Origin: Bizionia argentinensis JUB59
GTDB lineage: Bacteria > Bacteroidota > Bacteroidia > Flavobacteriales > Flavobacteriaceae
DNA length: 51,434 nucleotides
NCBI RefSeq assembly: GCF_000224335.1
Contig: NZ_AFXZ01000022.1
Coordinates: 1-51,434 of the forward strand
Direction of reading: 5' to 3'
The translations under genes were made by a program, and so were the position numbers. The notes under the pieces were generated by a model. It did no database searches and was not told the origin of the DNA. It saw nothing but the letters and a program-made list of their open reading frames with translations. Of the stretch, positions 39,222 through 47,195 are shown one piece after another. Every line of letters begins with the position of its first letter. Position 1 is the stretch's first letter.

Positions 39222-39223
39222 TT

Positions 39224-39254
39224 TAAGGCTCTTTCTTCAAGGGCCTTTTTTTTA
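39224..39254 (+). terminator. terminator of the DUF5675 cassette
   Basis: AAGGCTCTT / AAGGGCCTT stem (one wobble) with 5-nt loop and an eight-base T-run. Confidence 0.7.
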
Positions 39255-39621
39255 TGTTTCTTTTTTTAAAATTCAACTAAACTTATTCATTCAAACAAGA
39301 TAGACCTATCAATATTAAAATCTTGTTACATCATTTGTTTTGCAAGCTATCTCTTCCCTATAATATTTTTTCGGAAGAACGGAAAAAAAGAAAGCACATC
39401 ACTTGTAGCCGAGGAAATACTGTCAAGTTTTTTGGATAAAATTTTTTTCTAAATTTTGTTCAAAACCCGTAGGGCTTGAACTTTATAGTATTATAGTAGG
39501 GGTGAAGGGAGGCTACTATCTTTGTTGTCTTTTTTATCTTATTCTTCTCGGTTTCTTTTTATGCAATTGAATATTTTTATGCGGCAGGTAATCTTTAAGG
39601 CGCGAGCCGACTGCGAGTTTA

Positions 39622-39698
39622 GCAAGGGTGGTGTGGTAATAGCACGTTGCCTTTTCGGCAAAAGTGCGTACCACAGCAACGGTTTACCGCAAGGGTGG
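39622..39698 (+). repeat. nested hairpin framed by a 10-bp direct repeat
   Basis: Hairpin arms TGTGGTA (39632-39638)/TACCACA (39669-39675), GCAC/GTGC, TTGCC/GGCAA, loop TTTTC. GCAAGGGTGG occurs on both sides, at 39622-39631 and 39689-39698. Confidence 0.6.
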
Positions 39699-39832
39699 CA
39701 GATTTTTTGATTCTATTTTGTAGTCGGATGGAGTTTTTTGGATGTTAAGAGAATGGTCCGGTTTTGCAAGTGCAAGGCTTGAGTTTATATAATGTTATTT
39801 TTCTAAAAATATAGGTTGGATGTTGATGAGAT

Positions 39833-39853
39833 TCCTGCCTGCGCAGGAATTTG
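39833..39853. repeat. REP-like hairpin
   Basis: ATTCCTGC-CT-GCGCAGGAAT: 8-bp arms. This small palindrome style is common between flavobacterial genes. Confidence 0.45.
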
Positions 39854-40013
39854 GGCCTTGCTCTTGGAGTTTTTGCGAAATGGGATAACCCATTAAACGG
39901 CTATTGTGTGAAGCAATTTAGAAGCTAAATATATTTTATGAGATCCCCGTGTTTGCGAGGATTGGGTTATCTTATTTGCAAGCTGAATCGGTCAAAAAAT
40001 GTGACACCCGCAG

Positions 40014-40106
40014 CCCCACATATTTGAATCGGCAGTAGTAATCAAATTTTGAATCCATTGAATTTAATAGACACTATTGACTATTATTGCTATCATATAT
40101 GTGGGG
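40014..40106. repeat. inverted repeat, 10-bp arms, 93-nt span
   Basis: CCCCACATAT at 40014-40023 and ATATGTGGGG at 40097-40106, perfect. Confidence 0.6.
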
Positions 40107-40143
40107 TTTGGCCGCAGCGACCCGCAGGCTCGCATCATATGAA

Positions 40144-40220
40144 GTAGCGGTTTTACCCCAAATACTTTACTTGCGCTCGCGCGCACATCTTTTTGGGGTT
40201 TGGGGTAAAAAAGTAGCTAC
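40144..40220. repeat. inverted repeat, 12-bp plus 5-bp arms
   Basis: TTTTACCCCAAA at 40151-40162 with TTTGGGGTAAAA at 40199-40210, perfect; extended outward by GTAGC at 40144-40148 and GCTAC at 40216-40220 across an internal loop. Loop holds the GC-rich piece GCGCTCGCGCGC. Confidence 0.65.
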
Positions 40221-40290
40221 GGGTGAGGAAGGAGTGAATGTGTGAAATAAAACAAATAAATGGAGCCAACGAGGACGTCTCGCCGCAGTG

Positions 40291-40410
40291 GTTCCAGTTA
40301 TGGTATATGCAAGCCTTATAAATGCTAGGTTTTATAGGTGCTACGCGCTTCTTTTAAAAACGGTATACCGAACGCATACCGAATTGGCTTGCAGATATGT
40401 TTTATGGAAC
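40291..40410. repeat. 120-bp element with ~25-bp imperfect terminal inverted repeats
   Basis: Ends GTTCCA (40291-40296) and TGGAAC (40405-40410); inside, GCAAGCC (40309-40315) and GGCTTGC (40386-40392), with ATAT next to each. The palindrome CGGTATACCG lies at 40361-40370. Resembles a folded recombination site or MITE in layout. Confidence 0.6.
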
Positions 40411-40603
40411 AAAATGGAGCGACTGACGAACACCTTATTACCTGCCTTGTTGAATTATATAGTTTGATGAAATGAACTACAAACTGATTTTTAAAAATGG
40501 GTTTTTTATGTAATTTAAAGCATGGGGTTCATCTGTGCTATATGAATCTAAACTGCATAGCCAGTTACATTTGCTTAATAGCTATTGAAATTGGCTGTGT
40601 TTT

Positions 40604-41593
40604 CTATATGTTTTTTTCTTCCGGTAGAATATCTAAATACATACCATGTGCTCGTAGATGGCTTTCTAAACTATATGTGATGCCTTTTTTTGCAATTTTG
40701 AAATGTTCCGGGGTAGGCTCGTATTTGTTTATTAAATCTTCCTCATGCTTACCATGATGATAGCTGAATTCCAAAGATTCAGGGTAACTAGAGCAATCAA
40801 TAATTATTGAAGGTTTATTTTTATAAGTGATTAAATTACTTTCTTTCCAGCCTTCTAATCGGTTAAAACCATACAAACTTAAGTTACTCCATTGGTAGGT
40901 TAATAACCAATAAACTAATTCTTTTTCGCTTTCAATTGTTTTAAATTCGGAAATAGCTTGTTTGGCGAACTCGTGCTTTTCTATTAAAGCGAGCACCTGT
41001 TTAATATCTGTAGAGAATTCCTGAAATAATTCAAATTGTTTATAATCGTTCATAAAAGGGATGGTACTAAAACTTTCGAGTAGTTCACGATGCTTTGTGC
41101 CCCAATATTCTATGTCCTCTATTAAAATGGTTTTATTATTAAACTTTTCAAAGTCACTTAATGCGTATTCTATTTTTTGTTTTTTAATTAGAAACTCTAT
41201 TGAAGGGGTGAAATTCACTTTTTCATCTTCATAGAATTCAAAATACATTGCGTATCTGGGAGTGATTTTTTCTTCATGTTTTAAATCATTACATAAATAT
41301 ATGTCTGTTACTCGGTCATCATTTTCTTCGAAAAACAGATTTAAAGCACAATTATCATCTGTTATAAAAGTAAGTGCGGCGCATCCTTTATTACAGGTAT
41401 TGCATATTCCTGGAATTATTTTATCAAAACTAAAAATCTTGTTTTCCTTTTTATGGTCAAATTGTTGTTTTAGGGTTTTTAAGAATAACTGTTTTGTGAC
41501 ATCCATGTATGAGCGATTGTCATCTAAAAGTCGCTCTAACTTTTCGATGTTCATTTCTTTAATGGCGGAGATGATTTGCTGTTTGTTGGTCAT
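40604..41593 (-). CDS. hypothetical protein with CxxCxxxC motif
   Basis: 329 aa, no signal peptide and no TM. Not recognised. A Cys cluster (GICNTCNKGCAAL, about residues 62-74) may bind metal. The C-terminal part has Asp/His-rich segments (IIDCSSYPESLEFSYHHGKHEEDL). Its promoter-like site at 41733-41760 has the same GGTTACC-N15-TATTAA form as those in front of the genes at 41884 and 44372, tying it to the same regulon. Confidence 0.65.
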   Translation of the reverse strand: MTNKQQIISAIKEMNIEKLERLLDDNRSYMDVTKQLFLKTLKQQFDHKKENKIFSFDKIIPGICNTCNKGCAALTFITDDNCALNLFFEENDDRVTDIYLCNDLKHEEKITPRYAMYFEFYEDEKVNFTPSIEFLIKKQKIEYALSDFEKFNNKTILIEDIEYWGTKHRELLESFSTIPFMNDYKQFELFQEFSTDIKQVLALIEKHEFAKQAISEFKTIESEKELVYWLLTYQWSNLSLYGFNRLEGWKESNLITYKNKPSIIIDCSSYPESLEFSYHHGKHEEDLINKYEPTPEHFKIAKKGITYSLESHLRAHGMYLDILPEEKNI

Positions 41594-41732
41594 TATTTTA
41601 TCAGTTAAATTATAGGAATATATTAAGTTATTGTTTTGTAATTTGATTGAATAGGTTTGATTTTTTAGATATATAAGTGTTTTGTATTTATTTTATAACA
41701 CCCTAGTGTTTAGTTTAAATATCATGCTACTA

Positions 41733-41760
41733 TTAATATCACTTTCTAAAAAAGGTAACC
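41733..41760 (-). promoter_or_regulatory. cluster promoter P3 (GGTTACC-N15-TATTAA)
   Basis: On the minus strand GGTTACC 41760-41754, 15-nt spacer beginning TTTT, TATTAA 41738-41733; followed by TAG. About 140 nt upstream of the gene starting at 41593. Confidence 0.65.
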
Positions 41761-41839
41761 TTGATTTTTGTTTTAAAAATACTATACCTTCTATTTATAA
41801 CCTTCTGTTTTATCCAATTTTAAATATAAAATAAACGAG

Positions 41840-41867
41840 GGTTACCTTTTAATGTTTCAGGTATTAA
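41840..41867 (+). promoter_or_regulatory. cluster promoter P1 (GGTTACC-N15-TATTAA)
   Basis: GGTTACC 41840-41846, 15-nt spacer beginning TTTT, TATTAA 41862-41867, then GGATAAAATAA. The ATG of the membrane protein gene is 17 nt downstream. Confidence 0.7.
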
Positions 41868-41883
41868 GGATAAAATAAACCTT

Positions 41884-43158
41884 ATGAAACTTTTTAAAAC
41901 ACTACAAAATCACATGAAGCCTAAACATCAGAAATCAATCGACTTATTAGAAGACTCATTAAACTCAACTAAAAACTCAACTAACATAACAACTAAAGTA
42001 GAGCGCGTAAAAAGTTTTCAAGATTATGCCTTACAAAAAGCTGGTTTAAATAATGGAGACGCCACTTCTTTAAAAACTCATTTACGGTGTATTAAAGATG
42101 GCTATGTTGTTGATGAGACCTATAATGAAAACGAGCATCAAATTAGAAGGAAACAAATTGTAGGTAAAATTGAGTTAAAACAGGACGAAAAAGAAAGTAT
42201 TGAAGGAGCTAAAAGAAATATCGAGTCAGTAGAAATTCCATCGAGAAAAGAAAAGATTAAAGATTTTGATTCTGAAATTCAACAAACCAAACTGGATTTA
42301 GAAGCCAATAAAATCAATACTGGATATCAGGCTATAAAGCATTATACCTATATGACGTTAGTTATGTTATTATCGGTTTATCTGATTTTATTTTATGCAT
42401 CTGCTATATATGCTTCTTTTTTCCGAAATGCTAGTACTTTGATAGAGTTAGCTGGAGATGATATTGCTTTGTATCTTGATTCTATATTTGATATTAAAGG
42501 AATTTTTACACCATCATATTCTCTAATTATTGTTTATTTAGGTGCTTTCTTATTCTTTGCTATTGGCATGATTCCTCACACCATGGAGGGTAAATACAAA
42601 AAGTTAAAAGCAGGACTGGCCATATTGGGGTCATTAGTAGTTGATGCATTACTTGCCTATAAAATTGACAAAGGAATACATGATTTAAAAGTGATGGCAG
42701 GTATCGCAGAGGAAGACTGGAATTTTCTAACGAGCATCAATTTCTACCTCGTATTAGCTTTCGGGTTTTTAGCTTATTTAGTTTGGGGCTATATGTTTGA
42801 ATTAATGATAAAAGAGAAAGATAAGAAAAACGCACATATTTCAGCTGAACTATTAATAAAAGGTTTAAAGAAGTCTATTAGGGAAGAACGTCAACATATT
42901 AATAGTTTAGAGACAAAAGTGATAGAACTTGAGTCACAATTAGCGGTTTTAAAGTCACAAATTGAGCACCTGAAAAAAGACCTAGACCGTGCGATGTTAA
43001 ATCCTGATTTGCTTTCACAAAGTTTAACCAGCTTTTATATGGGATGGTTGCAATACTTAAACGGCTCCATAGAATTGAATGCCAAGAAGGAAGCCTGCAC
43101 TAATGCTTATGATGGCTTTATGGAAACACACTTTAAAATAACTCCATCATTTAATTAA
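41884..43158 (+). CDS. four-TM coiled-coil membrane protein
   Basis: 424 aa, not recognised as a named family. Coiled-coil regions at about 90-150 and 315-370 (Glu/Lys/Gln heptad style) flank four hydrophobic helices near 160-184, 218-237, 245-265 and 287-312. No signal peptide; inner membrane with long cytoplasmic coiled coils. Followed after 29 nt by an exported VWA-like gene. Preceded by P1. The pairing with a VWA-type protein suggests one membrane complex; function unknown. Confidence 0.7.
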   Translation: MKLFKTLQNHMKPKHQKSIDLLEDSLNSTKNSTNITTKVERVKSFQDYALQKAGLNNGDATSLKTHLRCIKDGYVVDETYNENEHQIRRKQIVGKIELKQDEKESIEGAKRNIESVEIPSRKEKIKDFDSEIQQTKLDLEANKINTGYQAIKHYTYMTLVMLLSVYLILFYASAIYASFFRNASTLIELAGDDIALYLDSIFDIKGIFTPSYSLIIVYLGAFLFFAIGMIPHTMEGKYKKLKAGLAILGSLVVDALLAYKIDKGIHDLKVMAGIAEEDWNFLTSINFYLVLAFGFLAYLVWGYMFELMIKEKDKKNAHISAELLIKGLKKSIREERQHINSLETKVIELESQLAVLKSQIEHLKKDLDRAMLNPDLLSQSLTSFYMGWLQYLNGSIELNAKKEACTNAYDGFMETHFKITPSFN

Positions 43159-43187
43159 AATTCACTTAAATACTACTATTTACTATT

Positions 43188-44048
43188 ATGAAAACTACAC
43201 TCTCATTTTCCGCGATAACAACAATATTTTTAACAGTTCTTTTTTTTAGTGCTTCAATTGTTTATGCTTTTGAGCCAGGTAAAAAACCACCACTCAACTA
43301 TAATATAATTCTTGATTTAAGTGATCGCGTATTGCAAGATCATCAAGTACAAAAGGATATGCTCTTAATTGAAGAGATGTTTAAGGTATTTGAAATTCAA
43401 GCACGTCGTGGATTGATTTTAACATCAAAAGATCGCTTCTCTGTAAAAATTATACCTCAAAAAGGGAGTCCACTGGATGTGAATTATTATGAAAACAAAC
43501 TACAACTATATTTGGATGAAGTTGCGGTAAAAGATAAGAATACAACTATTAGCAAATTTTCATCGACTTTACAAAGTACTTTACAGGAGTTGGTAAATGC
43601 TTGCAAATATGGTGAAACTAACGGAGCCTATTTTGGTGTTGATATTTGGAGCTATTTGTACAACAATGGTATTAGCTTTGAAAAGTTAGGGTATAATAAT
43701 GTGGCAGTAATTATAACGGATGGTTATTTTGATTTTGAAAATAGAAGTCATGTTTTAAAGGCTGAAAACAGATTTACTTCAACGCAATTTTTAAAGCAAT
43801 TAAAAGGGTTTGATTGGATGTCGATTGCACAAGAAAAGGACTATGGACTTATACCAATAGCTTTAAGTCGTCATGTAAACTGGATAGTGTCAGGTATTGA
43901 AAGTAAAAATTCACAAGATATTTTACAGACTAAAAAGATCACTTATTTTTGGGAAAAGTGGTTAAAAGAGTCTGGAGCTAAAAACTATCACTTTATACTG
44001 AATAGTTCTGGTCGCCAAATGAGCTCTCAACTGTTGGCAATACTTTAA
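43188..44048 (+). CDS. exported VWA-like protein
   Basis: 286 aa with a signal peptide (hydrophobic stretch about 12-28). The mature part begins NIILDLSDR, which fits strand 1 of a von Willebrand A fold with an imperfect MIDAS (D-x-S-x-R in place of D-x-S-x-S), and later NVAVIITDGYFDFENR matches the strand with the T-D-G end of the MIDAS. Acts probably in the periplasm, interacting with the membrane protein upstream. Metal binding may be lost through the Arg. Confidence 0.65.
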   Translation: MKTTLSFSAITTIFLTVLFFSASIVYAFEPGKKPPLNYNIILDLSDRVLQDHQVQKDMLLIEEMFKVFEIQARRGLILTSKDRFSVKIIPQKGSPLDVNYYENKLQLYLDEVAVKDKNTTISKFSSTLQSTLQELVNACKYGETNGAYFGVDIWSYLYNNGISFEKLGYNNVAVIITDGYFDFENRSHVLKAENRFTSTQFLKQLKGFDWMSIAQEKDYGLIPIALSRHVNWIVSGIESKNSQDILQTKKITYFWEKWLKESGAKNYHFILNSSGRQMSSQLLAIL

Positions 44049-44371
44049 GCCCTATTAGAATTGTTTTAGGACATTCTTACTCATAAAAAGGTTCGTTAAA
44101 ATGATATCCAAAGTAAATATATAAGCTATTTTACTATTCTCTTTAATTGGTTGTCACTCTGTAATTATTAGGAGTGTTTCAAAATATTAGGACAGAAAAA
44201 GTAGTTAATAGTCGATCTATATTATTTAAGGCGATAATACTTACTATATATTTAGATATAGTGAGGTTTGAAAGTTTTTTTAAAACGAATAATAATTATT
44301 TATATCAAATGCTTGGGTTACCTTTTTAGGAGTATGCTATTAATAGATAAATAACAATTACACATCTAATT
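44049..44371. other. intergenic stretch with promoter P2
   Basis: About 320 nt with no open frame of interest. It has the small palindrome ACTATAT/ATATAGT near 44250 and promoter P2 at 44316-44343. Confidence 0.45.
44316..44343 (+). promoter_or_regulatory. cluster promoter P2 (GGTTACC-N15-TATTAA)
   Basis: GGTTACC 44316-44322, 15-nt spacer beginning TTTT, TATTAA 44338-44343, then TAGATAAATAA. ATG of the 304-aa gene is 29 nt downstream. Confidence 0.7.
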
Positions 44372-45286
44372 ATGGCCTATTTAACAAAACATACCTATAG
44401 TAAATTAAGCAGAGAAATTGATTTAAAAACAAAAGTAAGTCAGGAGGTTTTTCAACAGCATATTCTAAAAGATTATAAACTCTATTTAATTTTTAACAGT
44501 GTTGAGTTGAAGTATCTTTTTAATTTTAAATTGCTGTTTGAAAATGATAAAGAGCAAATGAAACGCTACTTGAAGTATGTTCCAGCACAAAAAGACACTA
44601 AGAAGTACGTGTTTGAAATTAAGGGAAAATTAAAATATCACTTATCCTCAGACTGTTGGCATCTGAATAAAGACTTTTTGAATTATAATATTCCACAGGA
44701 GATTAGAGATTTGGGCGATGCAGCTATAGAAGATTATAGACGTTGGTTTAAAGCTGAAGGTTTTGCTGAACAATATTTAAAAGGCGAGCTTGATGTTAGC
44801 ATCGTTGTTTTCCGATATAATAATATCTTTCCTTTTAGATATGGGGTGGCTAGACTAAATGAAAAATACAAATTGATAGAAGAGCTACCTAATTCATCTA
44901 TTAAAACGGAAAGTCAACAATTTAATTACGATGCCTTTTTGAGAGATATTGAGGGTTTAAAAAAAGAACATGCTTTTCATTTCCAAAGTAGAGTTACCAG
45001 AATATTATCAAAATTCGATTATTTATTATATAGAAGTGATTCTGAAATCGTAGAAAAAATCACAGATTTATTTACGCCTGAATTTATAACCAATTATGGA
45101 ATGGATCGGGTTAAAGAGCTGTTTACTATTTCCAAGCGGATTAAAAAAGCACTTATGAAAGCACTTATAGATTATTTTAAATGGACTTACAAAAGTACCT
45201 TAAACAGTATTGATACTGTTACATTAGAAAATTTCGGTTTGGAATGTTGCCGTTCTTGTAAAGAAAACAAGACTGTAAAACGGTAA
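44372..45286 (+). CDS. hypothetical protein with Cys/His motif
   Basis: 304 aa, soluble, Lys- and Tyr-rich, no signal peptide. Two Cys-containing spots: KYHLSSDCWHLNKDF near 91-105 and, at the C-terminus, LECCRSCKEN. The first looks like a possible metal or nucleic-acid site. Not recognised. It has its own P2 promoter copy and ends 135 nt before the sigma gene. Confidence 0.65.
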   Translation: MAYLTKHTYSKLSREIDLKTKVSQEVFQQHILKDYKLYLIFNSVELKYLFNFKLLFENDKEQMKRYLKYVPAQKDTKKYVFEIKGKLKYHLSSDCWHLNKDFLNYNIPQEIRDLGDAAIEDYRRWFKAEGFAEQYLKGELDVSIVVFRYNNIFPFRYGVARLNEKYKLIEELPNSSIKTESQQFNYDAFLRDIEGLKKEHAFHFQSRVTRILSKFDYLLYRSDSEIVEKITDLFTPEFITNYGMDRVKELFTISKRIKKALMKALIDYFKWTYKSTLNSIDTVTLENFGLECCRSCKENKTVKR

Positions 45287-45288
45287 AG

Positions 45289-45316
45289 GGTTAGTAAGCA
45301 GCAGTGTAGCTCTTAA
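45289..45316 (+). promoter_or_regulatory. degenerate fourth copy of the cluster promoter motif
   Basis: GGTTAGT 45289-45295, 15-nt spacer, TCTTAA 45311-45316, 105 nt before the sigma gene. Same spacing as P1-P3 but 3 mismatches in 13 and no T-run; it could be chance. Confidence 0.3.
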
Positions 45317-45421
45317 AGTGTGACGCTAATTGACAATTTACTATGCTACTTCATGATATTTAGCTATTTTCGGACATGAACTACAAGGAGATAGTTTCCT
45401 AAACTAAAGTAAATTAGTAGT

Positions 45422-46033
45422 ATGAACGTTGCAGCATTATCAGATCAAGAGCTCGTTAGGTTAGTAAAACAGGACCAAGATTACCTAGGCCATATTTATA
45501 AAAAACATAAAGAATACTGTGTGCTTTTTATGAGGAAGATGACTACGGGTAGTAAAATTAGAGAAATAGATTTAGCAGATGTTTATCAGGACGTGATGTT
45601 AATTTTATATGAAAAAATAATAAAAGGTGATTTTGTATTGACATGTGCTTTGCAAACTTACTTGAATTCAGTTTGTCGTTTTCAGATTCTAAACAAATTT
45701 AAAGCTGCCGGAAAACAATTAAATTTTGAAGCTTACGAAGGTTTTAATGTGGATTCGATAAACGAACAATATGACGTTCAAATTCAAGATAATTTAGACG
45801 ATTTAGGAGATCAAGATGAGGAACAGTTTACAGCTCTAGAGAGGGCCTTACAAGTGTTGAAGGATAGCGGAGGCAAATGTTTTGAATTGCTTACGTTATT
45901 TTGGTATCATAGAAAATCAATGGTAGAGTTAACGGACCATTTTGGATATACTAATCCTGCTAATACAAAAAACCAAAAGGCAAAATGCCAAAAGCGATTA
46001 GAGAAATTAGCTTTTAATGAATTGAACATATAG
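45422..46033 (+). CDS. sigma-70 family RNA polymerase sigma factor, ECF-like
   Basis: 203 aa. Region 2 spans about 8-100 (SDQELVRLVKQDQDYLGHIYKKHK; DLADVYQDVMLILYEKI; TYLNSVCRFQILNKFK, the DNA-melting/-10 reading helix). Region 4 spans about 135-200 (ALQVLKDSGGKCFELLTLFWYHRKSMVELTDHFGYTNPANTKNQKAKCQKRL, -35 recognition). An acidic linker lies between. No sigma 3. First gene of a four-gene coupled operon; the next starts one base after its stop. Candidate reader of P1-P3. Confidence 0.88.
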   Translation: MNVAALSDQELVRLVKQDQDYLGHIYKKHKEYCVLFMRKMTTGSKIREIDLADVYQDVMLILYEKIIKGDFVLTCALQTYLNSVCRFQILNKFKAAGKQLNFEAYEGFNVDSINEQYDVQIQDNLDDLGDQDEEQFTALERALQVLKDSGGKCFELLTLFWYHRKSMVELTDHFGYTNPANTKNQKAKCQKRLEKLAFNELNI

Positions 46034-46034
46034 T

Positions 46035-47195
46035 ATGACATTATTAATACCACATATTAAATTAATATTAGAACCAGTATTAGAGGAACAAGGGCTATCA
46101 ATTACTGATGTCTCTATACCATGGGAAAACATTTGTGATGGTTTTTTACAGTACGAATTGGATTCGAAACCTTTATATACGGAGTTATACCGCATGGAGT
46201 TGAACAACCCAGAGCAAGTTATTAGTCAATTAGATACTTTACATAATGTTTTTATGACTGACCTTGCGGAGGACTTTGTTTTAGGAATAAGAACTGATTA
46301 CATTAAACCATTATTAACTAAAGAAGCTTCTCTTTTAAATAAAAAAATTACATTTTTAAGCCAGTTAAAAGTAGCAATAACAAAAACGGAACGTCAGCGT
46401 ATTGTTCAGGATTTGGATGAAATGAGCCAGCGCGCAGCGTTTGTTATTCCAGAAACTACATTAGAAAGTGCTTTAAAAAAAAAGACACGGGCTGACTTAA
46501 GGAATCAGTTCAATACCTGGGACAAAGAACTTGAAGAACTTGAAGAGTTTGAAGAGTTTGAAGTGAAGAAGCACATACCTGAATTAGAGTCCAACATATT
46601 TAAGAAAAAAAGTGAGAGTAACCCGGAAACATTAGATGCAGACACTAAAGATAATTCAAGTAAATCACGTGTTATTTCTTTATCTTGGGTAAAATACGCT
46701 GTTGCTGCTAGCGTATTAATTATGGCCGGTATATTTTATTTCAAATCGTTTCCAACTACTGATAATTCTATTCCTGTTTTCGCTAATGTTGAAACCTCAA
46801 CACAAACCGTACCTGTTATAGTAAATCAGGGAATGGGCTATGTTTCGAGTGTGACTGATCAACAAATAGAAATTGTTGTAATGGATTACACAAATCGAAT
46901 TGATTCTATTAATAAAGTATTAATTGATAATGACGATTCAGTTTATAAAAACGAATTAGAACGTTTGCAATTGTTAGAAAATACATATGTTTTTGATGAA
47001 AATAAATTAACAGTCCATTTGAAGGATATTAATAAACAATTTAATATTATTTATTTAAACGACGTCGATTTTTACTTGAACATAAGAGATCAGTATTATA
47101 GTATTGTTTCATCTGATGCTCCAACTAAATTGGTTGCTGAAAACGATGAGAGAATAATTGAGCAATTAGAGAAAATAATATTTGAAAATGAATAA
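46035..47195 (+). CDS. single-pass membrane protein, candidate anti-sigma factor
   Basis: 386 aa: ~215-residue cytoplasmic N-terminus, mostly helical with an acidic repeat EELEELEEFEEFE near 168-180, a TM helix at about 217-238 (WVKYAVAASVLIMAGIFYF), and a ~148-residue periplasmic part. This layout and the position one base after the sigma gene fit an anti-sigma factor, though I see no classic anti-sigma zinc motif. The next gene overlaps it by 8 nt. Confidence 0.7.
   Translation: MTLLIPHIKLILEPVLEEQGLSITDVSIPWENICDGFLQYELDSKPLYTELYRMELNNPEQVISQLDTLHNVFMTDLAEDFVLGIRTDYIKPLLTKEASLLNKKITFLSQLKVAITKTERQRIVQDLDEMSQRAAFVIPETTLESALKKKTRADLRNQFNTWDKELEELEEFEEFEVKKHIPELESNIFKKKSESNPETLDADTKDNSSKSRVISLSWVKYAVAASVLIMAGIFYFKSFPTTDNSIPVFANVETSTQTVPVIVNQGMGYVSSVTDQQIEIVVMDYTNRIDSINKVLIDNDDSVYKNELERLQLLENTYVFDENKLTVHLKDINKQFNIIYLNDVDFYLNIRDQYYSIVSSDAPTKLVAENDERIIEQLEKIIFENE

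Larger units (their letters stand above)
39255..40603. other. 1.35-kb non-coding region rich in inverted repeats
   Basis: No credible gene. A 62-codon frame at 39522-39710 covers the hairpin and looks like a by-product. The region contains the nested hairpin at 39632-39675, REP-like stems at 39833-39853 and near 39951-39970, and large inverted repeats at 40014-40106, 40144-40220 and 40291-40410. It is visibly richer in G and C than flanking genes. Could be structured RNA, recombination sites, or decayed mobile DNA. Confidence 0.6.

Noticed and set aside
39522-39710. 62-codon gene
   Set aside because: It lies over a nested hairpin and a direct repeat, has no domain and no start context; treated as non-coding.
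40291-40410. Integron attC site
   Set aside because: Folded layout is similar but the core RYYYAAC/GTTRRRY boxes are absent and no integron integrase is present.
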